NCBI GenBank assembly: GCA_022414725.1
Contig: CM039462.1
Span: forward strand, 606,385 to 670,384
Direction of reading: 5' to 3'
Source of the DNA: Microglena sp. YARC
Taxonomy: Eukaryota; Chlorophyta; Chlorophyceae; Chlamydomonadales; Chlamydomonadaceae
DNA: 64,000 bases
The notes below the pieces were generated by a model that was given only the letters and a program-made list of their open reading frames with translations, had not been told where the DNA came from and searched no databases. The translations under genes and the position numbers were made by a program. Positions 19,871-30,547 of this stretch are shown in pieces. Positions within the stretch are counted from its first letter, which is position 1, and each line of letters opens with the position of its first letter.

Positions 19871-22627
19871 TTATATTTTGTATACCGAGTTTGCCCATGC
19901 CCCACCTGTCCCATTAGTACCGCAGTTTTTGCTTACGCCGTCGCGCGCGTAACTCTTAGATGCTTCCGTTCCTGTGAAACATGCGTTATTATCCTGAATC
20001 GCAAAGATGTTGTGCCCCCTTATCTTTGCTGCATTCTCGCATTTTTTCAATATCACGGCCCTGTCTTTGGATTTTATGCGACCGGCACCCACGAGAGGTC
20101 GACTGATGCCGGTGTATGCTTTGTCAGCGAAACATCCCAAGTATCCCGTCCCAAAGCCATTCTTCTGGCAAACTGTAGGCCACTTTTGGCAGGCGTAAGG
20201 TTGAATCTGCCCGCTACCCGCCCCTGTGCATTGACAGTTGCCCTGGGCATTCATTTTCCCACTCCATCTCATCCCCGGAATCCCCCAACCCCAGTACTTG
20301 CAGGCGTCACCACACCTTACATCTGGCTTGGGCAAAGCGGCATCTGCCAGCGCCTTTGCACGCGCTTGTGCCGCTGCCTGTGCTGCACGCGCCTGCGCAG
20401 CTGCATTTGCACGTGCTTGTGCAGCTGCCTGTGCTGCACGCGCCTGCGTTGCTGCATTTGCACGTGCTTGTGCCTGTGCCTGTGCTGCACGCGCCCGTGC
20501 TTGTGCTTGGGCTTGGGCCTGTGCCTGTGCTGCACGCGCCCGGGCTTGGGCTTGTGCTTGTGCCTGTGCCTGTGCTTGTGCCTGTGCCTGTGCTGCACGC
20601 GCCCGGGCTTGGGCTTGTGCTTGTGCAGCTGCCTGTGCTGCACGCGCCTGCGCCGCTGCATTTGCACGTGCTTGTGCAGCTGCCTGTGCTGCACGCGCCT
20701 GCGCCGCTGCATTTGCACGTGCTTGTGCAGCTGCCTGTGATGCACGCGCCTGCGCCGCTGCATTTGCACGTGCTTGTGCAGCTGCCTGTGATGCACGCGC
20801 CCGTGCTTGTGCTTGGGCTTGTGCCTGTGCCTGTGCTGCACGCGCCCGTGCTTGTGCTTGTGCTTGGGTTTGGGCTTGGGCTTGTGCTTGTGCTGCACGC
20901 GCCCGTGCTTGTGCTTGTGCTGCACGCGCCTGTGCCTCTGCCTTGCACTGATCAAAATCATTTTGGTTGTACCTCCATCCTTTGGCTTTGTATGCATTTA
21001 TGACATCGCTGCAAGTGTTGCAATCGCTCGTTTTGGCACCGTAACAACTTTTTTTTGCCTGTGCCTGTGCCTGTGCTCGTGCTTGTGCTGCACGCGCCAG
21101 TGCTTGGGCTTGGGCTTGGGCCTGTGCCTGTGCTGCACGCGCCCGTGCTTGGGCTTGGGCTTGGGCCTGTGCCTGTGCTGCACGCGCCCGTGCTTGTGCT
21201 TGGGCTTGGGCTTGTGCCTGTGCTGCACGCGCCCGTGCTTGGGCTTGGGCTTGGGCTTGTGCCTGTGCTGCACGCGCCCGTGCTTGGGCTTGGGCTTGGG
21301 CCTGTGCCCGTGCTTGGGCTTGGGCTTGGGCCTGTGCCTGTGCTGCACGCGCCCGTGCTTGTGCTTGGGCCTGTGCCTGTGCCTGTGCCTGTGCCAGTGC
21401 TTGTGCTTGGGCCTGTGCCTGTGCCAGTGCCAGTGCTTGTTTCTGTGCACGCGCCTGTGCCTCTACCTCTGCCCGTTCCTGTGCCTGTGCCTTTGCCAGT
21501 GCCTTTGCATTACCATCGGACAAATTCTGTTGTAGTTGAGCAACGGAGGCCGTCGTAACCTTGAAATTGGATAGGTCGGCCTTGGTAATGCATACCCCGT
21601 CTATGCAGACCTTGGCATCGCCCCCCGTGACATTCAAAGTTCCATTGGTTGTCAGATTATTTTGTAGCGTTTGAATGTCCGTCTTGGTACCTTCCGTACT
21701 ATCCTCTAGTTTATCGAGGCGATTTATCACCTCGTTTATTAGAGCGATCTTTCCTTCAGCATTGACGAGTCGAGTTCGTAGATCTGGGACATCAGTATTA
21801 TTTTCGACTTTGACATTGAATTTCGTCTCGAGATGAGCGAGTTCCTCCGAAATGTTTTTAATTTGGATTCCAGTATCTAATCCTCTTCTTGCGGCAACTT
21901 CGACCTCGCCCAGACGCCTGCTAATAGTCTTTATTATGTCGCCGGTGTTCCCGATTCTTGAAAATTGAATGTCGTTATCTAGACTGACTGTTTTGAGTAT
22001 TGAAGCGATGTCACCCACCTCTTTTGACAATTCGTTGATTGCGATTGCGTTCTCCTTGATATCTTTATCCGTGGTCGTGTCCGTGTTTCGTAATGTCGTG
22101 ATGTTTTGCTTGATTAGGTTCAGTTTTTTGAGCACATAATTCTGCCTTTTTTCTAGGCGACCTACAGTCGATCCGATATTTTGAATGGATCCGACTGTGT
22201 TTTTTATTTGCGAGTCCACGCGTTTGAAGTTTTTGTTGAATACGATCGAGCTTTTCGACTCTCGCTCCTCCAGTTCTTTGATTATATTCAACTGCATATT
22301 GTCATTTTTCTTGAGCACGTTGAGCTCTGCGTCGGCTGCCATTCCAAGGGCTCTTACGTCATCGTGCATTCTCTGATCGCGTTTCTTGTTCTTCTCGGAG
22401 GCCATTCCAAGGGCTCGTACGTCTTTCTTCATTCTATGATCGCGTTTCTTGTTCTTCTCTGCTGCCATTTCAAGTGTTTTTATGTCATCGTTCAGTATAT
22501 TTTCTCGTTTATTGTTCTCCTCGGTCGTTTTGTCGATGTTGTGTTTGAGCATAGCGTGCGATATCACTAAGTACACTACGACGCCGAATATCGGTATCAA
22601 AATTAATGTTATTGCCGCGGATTCCAT
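19871..22627 (-). CDS. Membrane-anchored fibre-like protein 1: coiled coil, AQ/AR repeat rod, WSC-like tip
   Basis: 918 residues, intact. Residues 4-24 form a membrane anchor ([16 protein letters not shown]), followed by about 300 residues of coiled coil with repeated NKKRD-x-R blocks. A short motif [12 protein letters not shown] (about 339-350) is of a kind found in viral fibre proteins. Residues about 370-760 are a rod of [11 protein letters not shown] repeats, interrupted near 526-560 by a Cys-containing insert ([16 protein letters not shown]). The tip has one CKYW module ([10 protein letters not shown]) and a Cys-containing domain beginning [11 protein letters not shown] that resembles WSC/fucolectin-like carbohydrate-binding modules. 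It is the first of three tandem paralogues and is probably a virion surface fibre or adhesin. Confidence 0.82.
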   Translation of the reverse strand: MESAAITLILIPIFGVVVYLVISHAMLKHNIDKTTEENNKRENILNDDIKTLEMAAEKNKKRDHRMKKDVRALGMASEKNKKRDQRMHDDVRALGMAADAELNVLKKNDNMQLNIIKELEERESKSSIVFNKNFKRVDSQIKNTVGSIQNIGSTVGRLEKRQNYVLKKLNLIKQNITTLRNTDTTTDKDIKENAIAINELSKEVGDIASILKTVSLDNDIQFSRIGNTGDIIKTISRRLGEVEVAARRGLDTGIQIKNISEELAHLETKFNVKVENNTDVPDLRTRLVNAEGKIALINEVINRLDKLEDSTEGTKTDIQTLQNNLTTNGTLNVTGGDAKVCIDGVCITKADLSNFKVTTASVAQLQQNLSDGNAKALAKAQAQERAEVEAQARAQKQALALAQAQAQAQALAQAQAQAQAQAQARARAAQAQAQAQAQARAQAQAQAQARARAAQAQAQAQAQARARAAQAQAQAQAQARARAAQAQAQAQAQARARAAQAQAQAQAQALARAAQARAQAQAQAKKSCYGAKTSDCNTCSDVINAYKAKGWRYNQNDFDQCKAEAQARAAQAQARARAAQAQAQAQTQAQAQARARAAQAQAQAQAQARARASQAAAQARANAAAQARASQAAAQARANAAAQARAAQAAAQARANAAAQARAAQAAAQAQAQARARAAQAQAQAQAQAQAQAQARARAAQAQAQAQAQARARAAQAQAQARANAATQARAAQAAAQARANAAAQARAAQAAAQARAKALADAALPKPDVRCGDACKYWGWGIPGMRWSGKMNAQGNCQCTGAGSGQIQPYACQKWPTVCQKNGFGTGYLGCFADKAYTGISRPLVGAGRIKSKDRAVILKKCENAAKIRGHNIFAIQDNNACFTGTEASKSYARDGVSKNCGTNGTGGAWANSVYKI

Positions 22628-22705
22628 ATTACAAACATGCGTATACAGTTGTTCTCAAATATTTTTTGCACCTCTTTTTTGAAATTTAAAATTGGTCGAA
22701 TGTAA

Positions 22706-23110
22706 AATCACGCATTATATGTCCCGCTGGCCCATAATGTGCGTTCCTGCCTCCCGGCCGATTTTGACTGGTTGCGAAACATGGTATGGAGCGGAATTGT
22801 GATTCCTTGGTGCTGATGTCTCAAGCTAGCGAGTCGTTCAGGAGGCTCTAAATCCTGATTATAAATTTATAAAAATCGGCCGGGAGGCAGGAACGCACAT
22901 TCCATGTAGGTTTTCCGTTTTTGTCATACAAAACGACATTATTGTCCGTTTGCATCGCGATAATATATGGTGGGGTTCCCTTCCTCCATGTGGAAGACGC
23001 CCATGTAGGTTTTCCGTTTCCATACACTACCAAATTACCATCCGATTGCATGACCAAATTGTAGGGTCCACTTCCTTTACGATATGTATTACTTGCCCAT
23101 TTGGGTACTC
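22706..23110 (-). pseudogene. Orphan bulb-lectin tip
   Basis: This minus-strand stretch is nearly identical to the C-terminal lectin domain of fibre 3 (26315-26560): [20 protein letters not shown] and [18 protein letters not shown] are readable. It has no N-terminal anchor, coiled coil or rod and lies between fibre 1 and fibre 2. Its last codons are interrupted by the inverted-repeat element at 22736-22901. It appears to be what is left of another fibre gene after recombination in the tandem array. Confidence 0.8.
22736..22901. mobile_element. MITE-like inverted-repeat element, copy A
   Basis: 166 bp with terminal inverted repeats of about 28 bp (aatgtgcgttcctgcctccc at one end, the reverse complement at the other). 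It is flanked by a 4-bp direct repeat, ccat (22732-22735 and 22902-22905). The uninterrupted target (ggcccatgtagg) is present at about 26333-26344 in fibre 3, so the insertion and its target duplication are proven within the window. No coding capacity. Confidence 0.93.
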
Positions 23111-23144
23111 CATTACGAGACCATTGTCACAATGTACATGGAGT

Positions 23145-23290
23145 TAAAACAAATAAAACAAATAGACTACCGTTTTTATTGTCTAGTTTTATTTGTTTCA
23201 GCTTGGTTGGGTATCCAGGGCCACCACGTGGAGGTGCTTATTTTGGCCCCGTTTTGTTCCTTTTTTTTTCAAATACTTGAAACAGAAACA
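23145..23290. terminator. Second copy of AT-rich hairpin plus conserved flank
   Basis: The arms aaaacaaataaaacaaatagac and a matching downstream stem (gtctagttttatttgttt) are followed by a ~70-bp flank shared with 19500-19570. It lies between the orphan lectin tip and the 3' end of fibre 2. Confidence 0.5.
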
Positions 23291-23748
23291 CCTTCTCATC
23301 CATCTTCTTGGTGTGGGACATATCCTCGAACCTATTAATTTCTTATTACACATCCGGGGGTCCTGGGGACATGGTGTCTCGCTTGCCTGCTCGGCGGTTG
23401 GGAGGGGGAGAGAACAAGCAATGCAATGCAATGCAATGTTGCCATCGCCGCGCCAGCAAGGCCGCAATAAATAGTGTGTGCGTGCATCGCTGCTGGCATG
23501 GGTAGGGAGGGCTGTTTCCATCCAATCAGTCTCGTTAGCATCTTGCAATCTTGCAAAAAACGCGTATTGTTGTAGACACCACCCACCGCCCCGTGGTCGC
23601 GACAGCCGTCGAGTGCAATCTCCTCTCACCCGAAGGTCAGATCCGTATCTGTGATGAGTGGTTGTTGTGTCACACTCTCTTGAAGAAGCCTCCCAAGGTA
23701 GCTGAGCGCGACCAGTCGGCGGTGCGGGTGTACTGCACCGTAAAAAAA
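23291..23748. other. Intergenic, no confident gene
   Basis: Contains a short atgca-type microsatellite (about 23419-23440). A 193-codon minus frame (23198-23779) and a 108-codon plus frame (23551-23877) both run through it without family motifs. Confidence 0.4.
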
Positions 23749-24610
23749 TCAAAGAAATTCCCAGCCATTCTTCATGCAACGGATAGGATCCTTTTCGCAG
23801 GAGTCACGTGGAGGATTAAACCCTGTCTGTTTACCGAGTCGGTTTTTGCAAATACACCTGCCATCATACGTATGTGACTTGTTATAGATCAGCCCATTAG
23901 TACCTAAAGACCCCCCCCTAGGAACCCAGTACTTGCAGACGTCATGACATTTATGATGCGCATCTGCCTCCCAGCCATTCTTCTTGCAACGGATAGGATC
24001 CTTTTGGCAGGAGTCACGTGGAGGATTAAACCCTGTCTGTTTACCGAGTCCGTTTTTGCAAATACACTTGCCATCATACGTATGTGACCTGTTATAGATC
24101 AGCCCATTAGTACCTAAAGACCCCCCCCTAGGAACCCAGTACTTGCAGACGTCATAACATTTATGTGGCTCGGGCAAAGTGGCATTTGCTTCACGCGCCT
24201 TTGCTGCACGCGCCTGTGCTTCACGCGCATTTGCTAGTGCCTTTGCTGCACGCGCCCGTGCTTGGGCTTGGGCTTGGGCCTGTGCCTGTGCCTGTGCTGC
24301 ATGCGCCCGTGCTTGTGCTTGGGCTTGTGCCTGTGCCTGTGCTGCACGCGCCCGTGCTTGGGCTTGGGCTTGGGCTTGTGCTGCACGCGCCCGTGCTTGT
24401 GCTTGGGCTTGTGCCTGTGCCTGTGCTGCACGCGCCCGTGCTTGGGCTTGGGCTTGGGCTTGTGCTGCACGCGCCCGTGCTTGTGCTTGGGCTTGTGCCT
24501 GTGCCTGTGCTGCACGCGCCCGTGCTTGGGCTTGGGCTTGTGCTTGTGCTGCACGCGCCCGTGCTTGTGCTTGGGCTTGTGCCTGTGCCTGTGCTGCACG
24601 CGCCCGGGCT

Positions 24611-24648
<38 letters not shown>

Positions 24649-26061
24649 ACGCGCCCGTGCCCGTGCTTGTGCTTGGGCCTGTGCCTGTGCCTGTGCTGCA
24701 CGCGCCCGGGCTTGGGCTTGTGCCTGGGCTTGTGCCTGTGCCTGTGCTGCACGCGCCCGTGCTTGGGCTTGTGCCTGTGCTGCACGCGCCCGTGCTTGGG
24801 CTTGGGCTTGGGCTTGGGCCTGTGCCTGTGCTGCACGCGCCCGTGCTTGGGCTTGTGCCAGTGCCAGTGCTTGTTTCTGTGCACGCGCCTGTGCCTCTAC
24901 CTCTGCCCGTTCCTGTGCCTGTGCCTTTGCCAGTGCCTTTGCATTACCATCGGACAAATTCTGTTGTAGTTGAGCAACGGAGGCCGTCGTAACCTTGAAA
25001 TTGGATAGGTCGGCCTTGGTAATGCATACCCCGTCTATGCAGACCTTGGCATCGCCCCCCGTGACATTCAAAGTTCCATTGGTTGTCAGATTATTTTGTA
25101 GCGTTTGAATGTCCGTCTTGGTACCTTCCGTACTATCCTCTAGTTTATCGAGGCGATTTATCACCTCGTTTATTAGAGCGATCTTTCCTTCAGCATTGAC
25201 GAGTCGAGTTCGTAGATCTGGGACATCAGTATTATTTTCGACTTTGACATTGAATTTCGTCTCGAGATGAGCGAGTTCCTCCGAAATGTTTTTAATTTGG
25301 ATTCCAGTATCTAATCCTCTTCTTGCGGCAACTTCGACCTCGTCCAGACGCCTGCTGATAGTCTTTATTATGTCGCCGGTGTTTCCGATTCTTGAAAATT
25401 GAATGTCGTTATCTAGACTGACTGTTTTGAGTATTGAAGCGATGTCACCCACCTCTTTTGACAATTCGTTGATTGCGATTGCGTTCTCCTTGATATCTTT
25501 ATCCGTGGTCGTGTCCGTGTTTCGTAATGTCGTGATGTTTTTCTTGATTAGGTTCAGTTTTTTGATCACATAATTCTGCCTTTTTTCAAGGCGACCTACA
25601 GTCGATCCGATATTTTGAATGGATCCGACTGTGTTTTTTATTTGCGAGTCCACGCGTTTGAAGTTTTTGTTGAATACGATCGAGCTTTTCGACTCTCGCT
25701 CCTCCAGTTCTTTGATTATATTCAACTGCATATTGTCATTTTTCTTGAGCACGTTGAGCTCTGCGTCGGCTTCCATTCCAAGGGCTCTTACGTCATCGTG
25801 CATTCTCTGATCGCGTTTCTTGTTCTTCTCGGAGGCCATTCCAAGGGCTCTTACGTCTTTCTTCATTCTATGATCGCGTTTCTTGTTCTTCTCTGCTGCC
25901 ATTTCAAGTGTTTTTATGTCATCGTTCAGTATATTTTCTCGTTTATTGTTCTCCTCGGTCGTTTTGTCGATGTTGTGTTTGAGCATAGCGTGCGATATCA
26001 CTAAGTACACTACGACGCCGAATATCGGTATCAAAATTAATGTTATTGCCGCGGATTCCAT
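23749..26061 (-). CDS. Membrane-anchored fibre-like protein 2: same stalk, two CKYW-module tip
   Basis: 770 residues, intact. The first ~370 residues are almost identical to fibre 1 (anchor, coiled coil, [12 protein letters not shown]). The AQ/AR rod is shorter (about residues 370-627) and lacks the [11 protein letters not shown] insert. The tip is two near-identical Cys-rich modules of about 70 residues, each beginning [18 protein letters not shown] and containing spaced Cys residues ([15 protein letters not shown]). They are distantly like the single CKYW module of fibre 1. Second gene of the tandem array, 250 bases from fibre 3. Probably a variant surface fibre with different binding properties. 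Confidence 0.82.
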
Positions 26062-26135
26062 ATTACAAACATGCGTATACAGTTGTTCTCAAATATTTTT
26101 TGCATCTCTTTTTTGAAATTTAAAATTGGTCGAAT

Positions 26136-26301
26136 AATGGGCGTTCCTGCATCCCGGCCGATTTTGACTGGTTGCGAAACATGGTATGGAGCGGATTTGT
26201 GATTCTTTGGTGCTGATGTCTCAAGCTAGAGAGGCTTTAAGGAGTCTCTAAATCCTGATTAGAAATTTAAAAAAATCGGCCGGGAGGCAGGAACGCCCAT
26301 T
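26136..26301. mobile_element. MITE-like inverted-repeat element, copy B
   Basis: 166 bp, same family as the copy at 22736-22901, with ends aatgggcgttcctgc and its reverse complement. The flanking 4-bp direct repeat is gaat (26132-26135 and 26302-26305). The empty site, ttggtcgaatgtaaaatc, is present at about 22693-22710. It lies just past the stop codon of fibre 3. Confidence 0.93.
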
Positions 26302-26311
26302 GAATGTAAAA

Positions 26312-29084
26312 TCACGCATTATATATCCCGCTGGCCCATGTAGGTTTTCCGTTTTTGTCATACAAAACGACATTATTGTCCGTTTGCATCGCGATAATAT
26401 ATGGTGGGGTTCCCTTCCTCCATGTGGAAGACGCCCATGTAGGTTTTCCGTTTCCATACACTACCAAATTACCATCCGATTGCATGACCAACTTGTAGGG
26501 TCCACTTCCTTTACGATATGTATTACTTGCCCATTTGGGTACTCCATTACGATTGTACATGACCAAATTGCCATCGGATTGCATGCAGAATCTTCCATTG
26601 GTCGATCGCAAACAATTTCCTTGATGCAATGTACTATTGCCATTACTGGATAACCTATCGAGTGCTCGTGATTGTGCTTGTGCCTGTGCTGCACGCGCCC
26701 GTGCTTGGGCTTGTGCCTGTGCCTGTGCTGCACGGGCCCGTGCTTGTGCTTGGGCTTGGGCTTGTGCCTGTGCCTGTGCTGCACGCGCCCGTGCTTGTGC
26801 TTGGGCTTGTGCCTGTGCCTGTGCTGCACGCGCCCGTGCTTGTGCTTGGGCTTGTGCCTGTGCCTGTGCTGCACGCGCCCGTGCTTGGGCTTGGGCTTGG
26901 GCTTGGGCTTGGGCCTGTGCCTGTGCTGCACGCGCCCGGGCTTGTGCTTGTGCCTGTGCCTGTGCCTGTGCTGCACGGGCCCTTGCTTGGGCTTGGGCTT
27001 GTGCCTGTGCCTGTGCTGCACGCGCCCGGGCTTGGGCTTGTGCTTGTGCCTGTGCCTGTGCTTGTGCTGTGCCTGTGCTGCTGCACGCGCCCGGGCTTGT
27101 GCCTGTGCCTTGTGCCTGTGCCTGTGCCGCACGCGCCCGTTGCTTGTGTGCTTGTGCTTGGACTTGTGCTGCACGCGCCCGGGCTTTGGCTTGTGCCTGT
27201 GCTTTGCACGCGCCCGTGCTTGGGCTTGTGCATTTGCACGCGCCCGTGCTTGTGCTTGTGCTGCACGCGCCTGTGCCTCTGCCTTGCACTGATCAAAATC
27301 ATTTTGGTTGTACCTCCATCCTTTGGCTTTGTATGCATTTATGACATCGCTGCAAGTGTTGCAATCGCTCGTTTTGGCACCGTAACAACTTTTTTTTGCC
27401 TGTGCCTGTGCCTGTGCTCGTGCTTGTGCTGCACGCGCCCGTGCTTGTGCTTGGGCCTGTGCTGCACGCGCCCGTGCTTGGGCTTGGGCCTGTGCCTGTG
27501 CTGCACGCGCCCGTGCTTGGGCTTGGGCTTGTGCTTGGGCTTGGGCTTGGGCTTGTGCTTGTGCCTGTGCCTGTGCTGCACGCGCCCGGGCTTGGGCTTG
27601 TGCTTGGCTTGTGCCTGTGCTGCACGCGCCCGTGCTTGGGCTTGTGGCTTGGGCTTGTGCTTGTGCTTGTGCCTGTGCCTGTGCTGCACGCGCCCGGGCT
27701 TGGGCTTGTGCTTGTGCCTGTGCCTGTGCTGCACGCGCCCGTGTTTGGGCTTGTGCTTGTGCTGCACGGGCCCGTGCTTGTGCTTGTGCTTGTGCCTGTT
27801 CTGCACGCGCCCGTGCTTGTGCTTGTGCTTGTGCTTGGGCTTGTGCCTGTGCCAGTGCCAGTGCTTGGGCCTGTGCCTGTGCCAGTGCCAGTGCTTGTTT
27901 CTGTGCACGCGCTGTGCCTCTACCTCTGCCCGTTCCTGTGCCTGTGCCTTTGCCAGTGCCTTTGCATTACCATCGGACAAATTCTGTTGTAGTTGAGCAA
28001 CGGAGGCCGTCGTAACCTTGAAATTGGATAGGTCGGCCTTGGTAATGCATACCCCGTCTATGCAGACCTTGGCATCGCCCCCCGTGACATTCAAAGTTCC
28101 ATTGGTTGTCAGATTATTTTGTAGCGTTTGAATGTCCGTCTTGGTACCTTCCGTACTATCCTCTAGTTTATCGAGGCGATTTATCACCTCGTTTATTAGA
28201 GCGATCTTTCCTTCAGCATTGACGAGTCGAGTTCGTAGATCTGGGACATCAGTATTATTTTCGACTTTGACATTGAATTTCGTCTCGAGATGAGCGAGTT
28301 CCTCCGAAATGTTTTTAATTTGGATTCCAGTATCTAATCCTCTTCTTGCGGCAACTTCGACCTCGCCAGACGCCTGCTAATAGTCTTTATTATGTCGCCG
28401 GTGTTTCCGATTCTTGAAAATTGAATGTCGTTATCTAGACTGACTGTTTTGAGTATTGAAGCGATGTCACCACCTCTTTTTGACAATTCGTTGATTGCGA
28501 TTGCGTTCTCCTTGATATCTTTATCCGTGGTCGTGTCCGTGTTTCGTAATGTCGTGATGTTTTGCTTGATTAGGTTCAGTTTTTTGAGCACATAATTCTG
28601 CCTTTTTTCTAGGCGACCTACAGTCGATCCGATATTTTGAATGGATCCGACTGTGTTTTTTTATTTGCGAGTCCACGCGTTTGAAGTTTTTGTTGAATAC
28701 GATCGAGCTTTTCGACTCTCGCTCCTCCAGTTCTTTGATTATATTCAACTGCATATTGTCATTTTTCTTGAGCACGTTGAGCTCTGCGTCGGCTGCCATT
28801 CCAAGGGCTCTTACGTCATCGTGCATTCTCTGATCGCGTTTCTTGTTCTTCTCGGAGGCCATTCCAAGGGCTCGTACGTCTTTCTTCATTCTATGATCGC
28901 GTTTCTTGTTCTTCTCTGCTGCCATTTCAAGTGTTTTTATGTCATCGTTCAGTATATTTTCTCGTTTATTGTTCTCCTCGGTCGTTTTGTCGATGTTGTG
29001 TTTGAGCATAGCGTGCGATATCACTAAGTACACTACGACGCCGAATATCGGTATCAAAATTAATGTTATTGCCGCGGATTCCAT
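26312..29084 (-). pseudogene. Membrane-anchored fibre-like protein 3: same stalk, bulb-lectin tip, frameshifted
   Basis: Starts at the ATG at 29084 with the same anchor and coiled coil as fibres 1 and 2, then an AQ/AR rod with the [11 protein letters not shown] insert. It ends in a bulb-type (mannose-binding) lectin domain with three Q-x-D-x-N-x-V-x-Y-type motifs ([30 protein letters not shown]) and a stop at 26312. Compared with fibre 1 the stalk has single-base changes near 28655 (extra T in a T run), 28470 (missing C, extra T), 28365 (missing C) and 27910 (missing C), and the rod has more. Nearly all are in homopolymers, so the gene may be intact in reality. Confidence 0.75.
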
Positions 29085-29221
29085 GTTACAAACATGCGTA
29101 TACAGTTGTTCTCAAATATTTTTTGCACCTCTTTTTTGGAATCGAGTATAAATGTTATGCCCACCGATGTTTGGTGAGAGATTGTGAGATATCCCAATAT
29201 CATCACATTATATCGAACGAA

Positions 29222-30538
29222 ATGGCTTCTTCTTGTTCTGACAATTCTTGCGATTTGGACGCGCACATCCGTGCCCTGCTGAAGTCCGATGTGAAGGATA
29301 TTGACAATGTGCTTAAACGTATTTTACAGCAGCGTAAGGAGGAGGATGTATGCGATGGGGTCTTATGTCCGAAGGCGGATGTATTTCGTTCGGCGATTCG
29401 TGCTCAGGAAGGATTTTTGGATGAGCTCAAGGTTAGGGAGCAGGATAACGCCGCCGCCATTGAAAAGGCGCGGTTGCGCATTGAGGTTGCTACGAAAGTG
29501 ATGAATCACCTTGGCACGCAGCTGATTGATGAGCAGTGTCGTGCTAAGGAGAAGCTCGACCAACTCCGTGACATACAAGCTGACCGTCGTAAATTTGCAG
29601 ACACCATTGGCAAGGGGAAGGATGAGCTTGTCGCTCTTCGTCGCGGTGACGAGGAGATTCGTTTGGAGATGAACCGTATTCGTCACAAGACCAAGCTTGT
29701 CGGCAAGCAGCGGTCTGCCGCTCTCGGCAAGATTAGGGCTCATGAAGACGAGTTGGTTGGTTTCCGTGAGGGGGCTCTCACTGCTGAGGCTGAGCTGGTG
29801 GAGATTAGGGAGCGTTCGCGTGTCGCCTCGTCTGAGATCGATGTGGCGCGTGTGGGTTTGGGGGACGCGACCGCTCGTCTGGTTGGTGCCCGTGCGGAGC
29901 TGGTGGATGCGAATGCTGATCTTGAGCGTACGCTTTTGTCGGTGGAGGAGACTCGGCATAAGGTTGTGCATGCGCGGGCGGATGGTTCTTCGTTGGAGGA
30001 CGAGTTGGCAAAGCTTGTGGACACGAGGTCCGAGCTTGCGAACACGAAGTCCGAGCTTGTGGACACGAGGTCCGAGCTTGCGAACACGAAGTCCGAGCTT
30101 GCGAACACGAAGTCCGAGCTTGCGAACACGAAGTCCGAGCTTGCGGACACGACGTCCGAGCTTTCAGGAGTGATGTCTGAGATTGATATTGTATATTCGG
30201 AGCTCAAGAGCGTGTGGGATTCCAAGTCTGAGCTGGAGACGACTTATTCGGAGCTCAAGAATGAACATGGCATTTCCAAGTATGAGCTAGAGCGTGCCCG
30301 GTCCGAGCTTGCACATATGAATTCCATGCGAGCAAAAATGGCTGTGTCTCCTGACCAGTTGAAGGTTGTTTTGAAGGATGTTGTCAACTGTGACAATCGG
30401 TTGACACGTGCAAATGTTCTTTTGGCGTGTCTTTACAAGGAGTTGTCGGATACCGAGTCTGACATTGCTTCCACTCGTATCCAGATTAAGGCTAGGCGCA
30501 CGCTTGTCCTCAACAGTGTCATTTCAATTATGGGATGA
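29222..30538 (+). CDS. Long coiled-coil protein with SELANTK heptad repeats
   Basis: 438 residues from the ATG at 29222, chosen because upstream codons overlap the fibre 3 promoter region. Almost the whole length is heptad-type coiled coil. Residues about 265-325 are near-exact seven-residue repeats (KSELANT, RSELANT, RSELVDT) encoded by a 21-bp DNA repeat. There is no membrane segment or enzymatic motif. It is divergent from fibre 3, with starts about 140 bases apart. Likely a structural or scaffolding protein. The name of the family is not known to me. Confidence 0.68.
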   Translation: MASSCSDNSCDLDAHIRALLKSDVKDIDNVLKRILQQRKEEDVCDGVLCPKADVFRSAIRAQEGFLDELKVREQDNAAAIEKARLRIEVATKVMNHLGTQLIDEQCRAKEKLDQLRDIQADRRKFADTIGKGKDELVALRRGDEEIRLEMNRIRHKTKLVGKQRSAALGKIRAHEDELVGFREGALTAEAELVEIRERSRVASSEIDVARVGLGDATARLVGARAELVDANADLERTLLSVEETRHKVVHARADGSSLEDELAKLVDTRSELANTKSELVDTRSELANTKSELANTKSELANTKSELADTTSELSGVMSEIDIVYSELKSVWDSKSELETTYSELKNEHGISKYELERARSELAHMNSMRAKMAVSPDQLKVVLKDVVNCDNRLTRANVLLACLYKELSDTESDIASTRIQIKARRTLVLNSVISIMG

Positions 30539-30547
30539 TGAGGATGC

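Noticed and set aside
20238..21558. Long plus-strand frames rich in Cys/Ala, Leu/Val-Pro or Cys/Leu
   Set aside because: They are antisense shadows of the minus-strand AQ/AR rod of fibre 1; the sense frame has anchor, coiled coil and tip domains. The same applies to 24165-24992 and 26629-27996.
23198..23779. 193-codon minus frame
   Set aside because: It runs through the conserved hairpin flank and non-coding sequence, has no motif, and overlaps the end of fibre 2.
29697..30225. Arg/Ser-rich plus and Ser-rich minus frames inside the coiled-coil gene
   Set aside because: They are shadows of the 21-bp repeats in the real gene at 29222-30538.
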